From CAXBYZ01 sp043826085 (GTDB lineage Bacteria > Patescibacteriota > Microgenomatia > UBA1400 > CG1-02-47-37), in the NCBI GenBank assembly GCA_043826085.1, contig JBDRQW010000046.1, positions 1 to 33,070 on the forward strand: DNA of 33,070 nucleotides, given 5' to 3'. Below the pieces are notes generated by a model. The model saw nothing but the letters and a program-made list of their open reading frames with translations. It did not search any database and had not been told where the DNA came from. Positions 29,083 to 33,070 of the stretch are shown in pieces. The translations under genes were made by a program, and so were the position numbers. How positions within the stretch are numbered: position 1 is the first letter of the stretch; the number at the start of each line of letters is the position of its first letter.

Positions 29083-29351
29083 AAATAACTTTTAATTATT
29101 CCAAGCTCTATTTCTTCTTTTTCCGCCAACTCCAAACGGTTAGCTTGTTTATATATTATAATAGCATCTTGTCTTTTTTTAGCCTCTTTGTTAATTATTT
29201 TAATTTCTTCCTCTTCATTCAAATTCTCCTGTTTCTCAATCTCTTTATTTTTCAAAGCCGCCATCAAACAACGTAACACCAGCATCCTGCTAGTGTCTCT
29301 TTGCTTCATAGCTGATTTTAAATCAATTAAGAACTTCTGGCTCTTACCCAT
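29079..29351 (-). CDS. yqeY: YqeY-like protein, N-terminal half only
   Basis: 90 residues, against about 147 normally. MGKSQKFLIDLKSAMKQRDTSRMLVLRCLMAALKNKEIEKQENLNEEEE...RQDAIIIYKQANRLELAEKEEIELGIIKSYL matches the N-terminal YqeY domain and ends where the family continues with PxQLSEEEL, so the GatB-like C-terminal domain is gone. The stop coincides with the ybeY start. The start overlaps rpsU by 25 bases. rpsU-yqeY is a familiar gene pair. Function is unclear; the long form resembles the tRNA-binding tail of GatB. Confidence 0.85.
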   Translation of the reverse strand: MGKSQKFLIDLKSAMKQRDTSRMLVLRCLMAALKNKEIEKQENLNEEEEIKIINKEAKKRQDAIIIYKQANRLELAEKEEIELGIIKSYL

Positions 29352-29542
29352 TTTAACCTCTTTCTTCTTTTGCTAAGTCTCTTAAACTCAGCCATTTTTT
29401 CTTTCTTTTTAACTGATGGTTTTTTATGAAATTCTCTTTCTTTCAACTGAGTCAAAAGCTGGCTCTGTAAAATCTTTTTTTTGAATTTTCTAATCACTTG
29501 ATCAGAAGAATCTCCTGGTTGTGCTTTAACTACTATTGGCAT
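29327..29542 (-). CDS. rpsU: 30S ribosomal protein bS21
   Basis: 71 residues. MPIVVKAQPGDSSDQVIRKFKKKILQSQLLTQLKEREFHKKPSVKKKEKMAEFKRLSKRR, full-length S21 with the usual basic tail. S21 sits near the anti-Shine-Dalgarno end of 16S rRNA. Its ATG overlaps the stop of the DHH-like gene by one base. Confidence 0.95.
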   Translation of the reverse strand: MPIVVKAQPGDSSDQVIRKFKKKILQSQLLTQLKEREFHKKPSVKKKEKMAEFKRLSKRRKRLKWVRARSS

Positions 29543-30399
29543 TACTGCCTGACACCCCCTTTAATACTTTTTGTTATTTCTATTAACTCACTTAAAGTTA
29601 AAGTACTAGGCTTAATCTTAGGATTATGCCTAGAACCATTTAGGATTATATGCTTACTGGAGTGAAAAAACCAGTCGGCCTTAGTATCTTTTTTTATTAA
29701 TTCTTCATACAACTCTGTCAAGTCTAGCTCTTTTTTAGGTTGAGACTTAATTGAAACAAAATTTGTTTTTGGTTCTTTTCTAACCACCAAATTAAAACCC
29801 TTCTTTTGAGCCAGCTTGCTCACCCTACTTATCTTAGTTTCAATTCCCAATGACCGCCCCCAGTAAGACTCAAACTCAACTCCTCTCTCTAACTCTTCTT
29901 CAGTGGCCACCTTTTGCCTAAATCCAAACAAAATCGCATCCAGTAGCTTTTCTCCTACTTCCACCAATTCCCTATCTTTTAACTGACCGGATAACTTCAA
30001 ATGATCAAAAATATGGTGTAAACAAAAATCATAACGATCATTGTTACTGTCGTCCCAAAAAAAATCTTCAAAATTATCTATTTGATTAACAATTTTTACA
30101 ATTCTCTCAAGGCCACTTTGATATTTTAAAGCGACTTTTTTCTCACACTTTAAATAATTAAAGACCAACTCAGCCGCACAAGTCCGACTATCCAACTGAT
30201 GATGATCAAACCCGCCCAAGCCGGTATCTACATGAACAATACTTGGATCACTATCAACCATTTCATTATTCAAAGTAGTTCCTGCCGGAACAAACTTTAT
30301 ATCAGCATTATCAAATTCACTATCAAATTTTCTTAGCAACCAAATACTGCTAATCGCATCCAGGTCCGGGAATATATGGGTTACAATTATCTTACTCAT
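29542..30399 (-). CDS. DHH/MYG1-like phosphoesterase-type protein
   Basis: 285 residues. The N-terminus IIVTHIFPDLDAISSIWLLRKF and the later VDTGLGGFDHHQLDS resemble the metal-binding motifs of the DHH superfamily and especially of MYG1-like proteins (strand-H...D-x-D, then D...DHH). A C-terminal part with KADWFFHSSKHIILNGSRHNPKIKPSTLTLSELIEI could bind substrate. The reaction is unknown; nucleotide or RNA cleavage is the likely theme. It lies between proS and rpsU with 4- and 1-base overlaps, implying a role linked to translation or RNA turnover. Confidence 0.65.
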   Translation of the reverse strand: MSKIIVTHIFPDLDAISSIWLLRKFDSEFDNADIKFVPAGTTLNNEMVDSDPSIVHVDTGLGGFDHHQLDSRTCAAELVFNYLKCEKKVALKYQSGLERIVKIVNQIDNFEDFFWDDSNNDRYDFCLHHIFDHLKLSGQLKDRELVEVGEKLLDAILFGFRQKVATEEELERGVEFESYWGRSLGIETKISRVSKLAQKKGFNLVVRKEPKTNFVSIKSQPKKELDLTELYEELIKKDTKADWFFHSSKHIILNGSRHNPKIKPSTLTLSELIEITKSIKGGVRQ

Positions 30400-31661
30400 T
30401 TTAGCTTGCTTAATACTTGATCTAAAAATAATAACTCTTGCTTATTACTATCTCTTCTCTTCCATTCAACTTTTACTTGCCCCGAGTATTCACCAAGGGT
30501 CTTTTTGGAAACGACCAACCTAATCGGACAACCAATTAAATCCGCATCTTTAAACTTTATTCCGGCTGACTCATCCCTATCATCCCATAAAACTTCTATA
30601 TTCTTATCCACCAACATTCTATAAACTTCCTCGGTCTTTTTTTCCACCCCCTCTAGTCCTATCAAATAAACCTGAAACGGCGCCACTATCTTTGGCCACA
30701 TTAAACCTTTGTCATCATGAAATACTTCCGCATAAGTTCCCATTACCCTGGTAGGTCCAATCCCATAACTACCAAACCAAACCGGTTTTCTAACACCCTT
30801 TTTATCTGTATAAAATACTTTCATTTTTTCAGCATACATAGTTCCAAGCGGGAAAATATTAGCCACCTCAATTGATTTTGCAGTTATAACTTTTCCCTGC
30901 CTGCCGGCAGGCAGGCCTTTTTTAACACATTTAGGGCATTTATCGCCTTCTTTAAATTTATAAATCTCACTATTAGCCCCCCAATCACACTCTTTGCAAT
31001 AATAAATTGTATCTTCACCCGCCTCACATATCACTTGAATTTCGTGAGTATTTTTATCGGTAAACACCCCGCCGTCAGCTTCAGTCACTCGGTAGCTAAA
31101 ACCCAATCTATCAAATATTTTTTTATAAGCCTCCAGCACTTTGAAGTAATAATCCATTAAATCTTCTTCAGTGGTATGAGCCGAATACAAATCCTTCATC
31201 ATAAATTCCCTGCCCCGTAAAATCCCTGACCTGGCCCTTAATTCATTTCTAAATTTGGTCGAAAAATGATATATTGCTACCGGTAGATCCTTGTAACTGA
31301 CAATGTGTTTTCTAAGTAAATCCATCACAATCTCTTCGTGAGTAAAACTCAAAACATATTCTCTATCTCTTTGATCTTTTAATTTATACATTATCTCATC
31401 CGCCTTATCCCACCTACCGGTCTCGTTCCAAATTGCTTTAGGGTGAAGTAACGGCATCAACATTTCTTGCCCCCCAATCGCATTTATCTCTTCCCGAATC
31501 ACCTGATTAATTTTATTGACTACCCGCCAACCTAATGGCAATAAAGTCCACGACCCGGCCATTAATTGATCCATAAAACCGGCCTGAACCAATAACTCAT
31601 GATTTTTGCTTTCGGCTTTAATTTTTCTCTTAGCTTTAGGAAACAATTTCGAATAACGCAT
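30396..31661 (-). CDS. proS: Prolyl-tRNA synthetase without the editing (INS) domain
   Basis: About 421 residues. Class II core: MRYSKLFPKAKRKIKAESKNHELLVQAGFMDQLMAGSWTLLPLG, motif 2 FRNELRARSGILRGREFMMKDLYS, GSYGIGPTRVMG as motif 3, and a C-terminal anticodon-binding domain (FQVYLIGLEG...). Most bacterial ProRS have about 570 residues with an INS editing domain between motifs 2 and 3; here only a short zinc-like CKECDW...CPKC region is found. Within it LPAGRQG is encoded by a perfect 20-base palindrome. ATG 31661 is chosen over GTG 31691 because it matches the family start and has an extended -10 box seven bases upstream. Confidence 0.95.
   Translation of the reverse strand: MRYSKLFPKAKRKIKAESKNHELLVQAGFMDQLMAGSWTLLPLGWRVVNKINQVIREEINAIGGQEMLMPLLHPKAIWNETGRWDKADEIMYKLKDQRDREYVLSFTHEEIVMDLLRKHIVSYKDLPVAIYHFSTKFRNELRARSGILRGREFMMKDLYSAHTTEEDLMDYYFKVLEAYKKIFDRLGFSYRVTEADGGVFTDKNTHEIQVICEAGEDTIYYCKECDWGANSEIYKFKEGDKCPKCVKKGLPAGRQGKVITAKSIEVANIFPLGTMYAEKMKVFYTDKKGVRKPVWFGSYGIGPTRVMGTYAEVFHDDKGLMWPKIVAPFQVYLIGLEGVEKKTEEVYRMLVDKNIEVLWDDRDESAGIKFKDADLIGCPIRLVVSKKTLGEYSGQVKVEWKRRDSNKQELLFLDQVLSKLK
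30896..30915 (-). repeat. 20-base perfect palindrome inside proS (LPAGRQG insert)
   Basis: CCTGCCTGCC followed by GGCAGGCAGG, no loop. In frame it encodes LPAGRQG between KCVKKG and KVITAKSIEV. I recall the same peptide insert as common in CPR proteins, which supports both the taxonomic guess and mobility of the element. Confidence 0.85.
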
Positions 31662-31668
31662 ATAAACC

Positions 31669-31677
31669 ACTTTACCA
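31669..31677 (-). promoter_or_regulatory. Extended -10 promoter, leaderless proS operon
   Basis: Minus strand TGG-TAAAGT (31669-31677), seven bases (GGTTTAT), ATG 31661. The box and spacing match those of hisS. Confidence 0.55.
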
Positions 31678-31732
31678 AAAATCTTCCTCACACTCTATAC
31701 CAATCTATAGCGTCACTCCTCACTAGCCTCTT

Positions 31733-32149
31733 TTATCGCGGTTCAACTCGTTTAATTTGTTTAAACTTATCAAAATCCCGATCATAAGAATAAACTCTTT
31801 TTATCTTAGACTTAACCATATAAGCCACTATTAAAGCATCTTCAAAGTCCACTTTTTTATCAATCATATAATCCAAAGCCAATAAAAAAACATTTTTATT
31901 TTCCATTTTTAACCCCTTCATCTCTATAATCGGAATTAAAACCTGCCTGACTTTTTCCATTGAAAGGGCATATAACTTTTTAGAACTTAATGTATAAACC
32001 ACTTCAGCTAAAACAGCCTCAATAACAATTAGTTTAATTTTACCTTGTTCAACTAACTTAAATAGCTCAAAAACTTTTTTTGCTTTTTTTTCATCATCCT
32101 TTGTAATAAATCGAATAAAAATATTAGTATCTACAAACTTAACCTTCAT
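31733..32149 (-). CDS. PIN-domain toxin (VapC-like ribonuclease)
   Basis: 138 residues. Acidic metal-site residues in the usual order: Asp7 in VKFVDTNIFIRF, Glu near 44-49 in VIEAVLAEVVYTL, Asp residues in VDFEDALIVAYM and the terminal SYDRDFDKF. VapC-type toxins cut tRNA or rRNA. It overlaps its AbrB-type antitoxin gene by 4 bases and is followed by the proS promoter. Confidence 0.9.
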   Translation of the reverse strand: MKVKFVDTNIFIRFITKDDEKKAKKVFELFKLVEQGKIKLIVIEAVLAEVVYTLSSKKLYALSMEKVRQVLIPIIEMKGLKMENKNVFLLALDYMIDKKVDFEDALIVAYMVKSKIKRVYSYDRDFDKFKQIKRVEPR

Positions 32150-32400
32150 ATTAATTTATCTGCTCTTTCCTCTCTTACAATCTTTCTAATTTCTTTAAAA
32201 CTCTTTTTAATAGGCTTAACAGAACCATAAACTTCACTTAATGAAGACTTTCTGGGTCTTAATTGCACAGTCTTATTATCAAATAACTCAAGCACTACTC
32301 TTTTAACTTTACCAAGATTAAACAATTGCCTAATATCAACCGGAATCGTTACTTGACCCTTAGAACTAACCGGTAAAGAATAACTTTGTAAAACATTCAT
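32146..32400 (-). CDS. AbrB/MazE-type (SpoVT-AbrB) antitoxin
   Basis: 84 residues from ATG 32400: YSLPVSSKGQVTIPVDIRQLFNLGKVKRVVLELFDNKTVQLRP is a swapped-hairpin AbrB DNA-binding domain, followed by a helical tail (PIKKSFKEIRKIVREERADKLI) that would neutralise the PIN toxin. The ATG is favoured because the promoter lies directly before it; a longer reading frame would extend back through the 35-base repeat and is unlikely. Confidence 0.88.
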   Translation of the reverse strand: MNVLQSYSLPVSSKGQVTIPVDIRQLFNLGKVKRVVLELFDNKTVQLRPRKSSLSEVYGSVKPIKKSFKEIRKIVREERADKLI

Positions 32401-32409
32401 ATTAAGTAA

Positions 32410-32438
32410 AGAATAATATAAAAGTAAAGATTTGTCAA
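32410..32438 (-). promoter_or_regulatory. Promoter of the AbrB/PIN operon
   Basis: Minus strand TTGACA (32433-32438), 17-base spacer, TATTCT (32410-32415), nine bases to ATG 32400. It begins eight bases after the 35-base repeat copy. Confidence 0.55.
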
Positions 32439-32445
32439 TATCCTT

Positions 32446-32480
32446 TACGGTGCCACTTCCCGCCAAGAATAAATCGGTTT
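32446..32480 (-). repeat. 35-base direct repeat, copy 1 (orphan gene end)
   Basis: Differs from 32924-32958 at two of 35 bases. On the minus strand it reads AAA CCG ATT TAT TCT TGG, then CGG GAA GTG GCA CCG TAA: the codons KPIYSWREVAP-stop, although no gene leads into it. The only reading-frame sense is as a copy of the end of the gene at 32923-33070. Confidence 0.85.
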
Positions 32481-32482
32481 AT

Positions 32483-32854
32483 CTAGGCCGTCACTACCGC
32501 TCTTTCCAAATAATCAATTCTCTCTTCGTGATTATCCAATCTATCTCTATTTTTATCAGACCTATCAACATGAATTTCTCTCTCTTCTCTCATGTCTTTA
32601 AGTTCCCCCATCACTTCGGAAACCGCCCCCAAAATATCACTCCTAAACTCTTTTAATCTTGTCTCATTTTTTTCATCTTGCTCATCAAATCTAAGCTCCA
32701 TAGCCATTCTATGACCACCTAACTCATTTCTTAAACTACCCATATCCTTTTTTAGAACCTTAACGTCCTTTTTTAGAACCTTCACGTCCTTTTTAGTAGG
32801 ATCCAGCTCTTTTTTTAAGTCTTTTTTAGTTATTGGCCGATCATCATTCTTCAT
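32483..32854 (-). CDS. Small charged coiled-coil protein between direct repeats
   Basis: 123 residues, hydrophilic, almost entirely helical: ITKKDLKKELDPTKKDVKVLKKDVKVLKKDM, then ELRFDEQDEKNETRLKEFRSDILGAVSEVMGELKDMREEREIHVDRSDKNRDRLDNHEERIDYLERAV, with heptad spacing through much of it. The DVKVLKK unit is duplicated by a 21-base tandem repeat. No enzyme or membrane motif. Such short coiled-coil proteins recur in CPR genomes. It has its own promoter and fills nearly all of the segment between the two 35-base repeats. Confidence 0.7.
   Translation of the reverse strand: MKNDDRPITKKDLKKELDPTKKDVKVLKKDVKVLKKDMGSLRNELGGHRMAMELRFDEQDEKNETRLKEFRSDILGAVSEVMGELKDMREEREIHVDRSDKNRDRLDNHEERIDYLERAVVTA
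32745..32800 (-). repeat. 21-base tandem repeat in the coiled-coil gene
   Basis: Two nearly identical 21-base units (32745-32765, 32766-32786; one mismatch) and a partial third (32787-32800), beginning TCCTTTTTTAGAACCTT on the plus strand. They encode DVKVLKK heptads, so slippage would change coiled-coil length by exactly one heptad. Confidence 0.8.
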
Positions 32855-32864
32855 AACTAAAATC

Positions 32865-32894
32865 AGTATATCTCATCTCTTTAATTTCTGTCAA
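32865..32894 (-). promoter_or_regulatory. Promoter of the coiled-coil gene
   Basis: Minus strand TTGACA (32889-32894), 18-base spacer, TATACT (32865-32870), ten bases to ATG 32854. Confidence 0.65.
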
Positions 32895-32922
32895 TAAATC
32901 ATCCCAAAAACCCAATACCGAC

Positions 32923-33070
32923 CTACGGCGCCACTTCCCGCCAGGAATAAATCGGTTTTTTCAGATATTTATAAATAGATAGCAAAAAATCCGGTCGATA
33001 TTTAAACATCTCAATCGGATTGGTATTATTTCGAGTATCTTCAAAATCCCTACACAAAGTCACTCCTCCC
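32923..33070 (-). CDS. C-terminal 48 residues of an unrecognised protein (cut by window edge)
   Basis: Minus strand from the edge reads GGVTLCRDFEDTRNNTNPIE, then MFKYRPDFLLSIYKYLKKPI and YSWREVAP, stop TAG at 32923-32925. I do not recognise the family from this fragment. Its last 11 codons and stop form copy 2 of the 35-base direct repeat, so a duplicate of its 3' end lies on the far side of the coiled-coil gene. Confidence 0.75.
   Translation of the reverse strand, partial: GGVTLCRDFEDTRNNTNPIEMFKYRPDFLLSIYKYLKKPIYSWREVAP
32924..32958 (-). repeat. 35-base direct repeat, copy 2 (gene 3' end)
   Basis: Same 35 bases as 32446-32480 with two substitutions, here in its natural place as the last codons of the gene entering from the right edge. 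The copies are 478 bases apart start to start. Confidence 0.85.

Noticed and set aside
32401..32466. Longer N-terminus for the AbrB antitoxin reaching back into the 35-base repeat
   Set aside because: The promoter lies inside that stretch and ATG 32400 gives the normal AbrB start.

Overview
The window looks like a chromosomal piece of a Candidate Phyla Radiation (Patescibacteria) bacterium, most likely near Microgenomates. The evidence is AT-rich DNA, tightly packed genes with 1-13 bp overlaps, shortened versions of universal proteins (RF1, YbeY, YqeY, bL9, a ProRS without an editing insert), and short perfect palindromes inserted in frame in housekeeping genes (for example the LPAGRQG insert in ProRS). 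TGA is used as a stop codon, so the code is standard. I saw no tRNA, rRNA or CRISPR, and no gene-free stretch longer than about 300 bases; the largest gap is the 255-base leader before the ammonia-lyase.

Layout: 1-1797 (minus) holds a metallo-beta-lactamase-fold hydrolase followed by dnaB, whose coding sequence runs into what looks like an intein at the window edge. 1878-3070 holds two envelope proteins. 3135-4071 holds a TrpR/YerC-like regulator and a Phd/RelE-type toxin-antitoxin pair with a phased operator. 4092-12365 is the most unusual block: a promoter, a 25-codon leader peptide containing His-His, and mutually exclusive hairpins ending in a terminator. These precede a histidine ammonia-lyase-like gene, a nitroreductase, a HisRS-like catalytic core without an anticodon domain, an M20 peptidase, an M29-like aminopeptidase, genuine hisS and an EamA transporter. 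12385-13595 is rpmE-prfA. 13597-18143 (minus) is rpsF-ssb-rpsR-ctp-rplI-htrA plus a kinase-like gene.

18276-18735 is a frameshifted deoxyribosyltransferase-like gene. 18748-21750 (minus) is DUF5660-like, cysS and nicotinate phosphoribosyltransferase. 21818-24833 holds a PanE-like reductase, recR with an NDT-like gene, and a REP-associated tyrosine transposase (RAYT) behind a 37-base hairpin. 24842-31661 (minus) is proS, a DHH-like gene, rpsU, yqeY, ybeY, dnaX, ybaB, an adenosine-kinase-like gene and ahcY. 31733-33070 holds an AbrB/PIN toxin-antitoxin pair and a small coiled-coil gene between two 35-base direct repeats that copy the 3' end of the neighbouring gene.

Three patterns run across the window: (1) a dispersed set of short hairpin elements, several 23 bases long with the same architecture, sitting between genes, on stop codons and in frame inside genes; (2) many promoters whose -10 box lies 6-10 bases before ATG, predicting leaderless or near-leaderless mRNAs; (3) a possible histidine-responsive transcription attenuator in front of the ammonia-lyase cluster.
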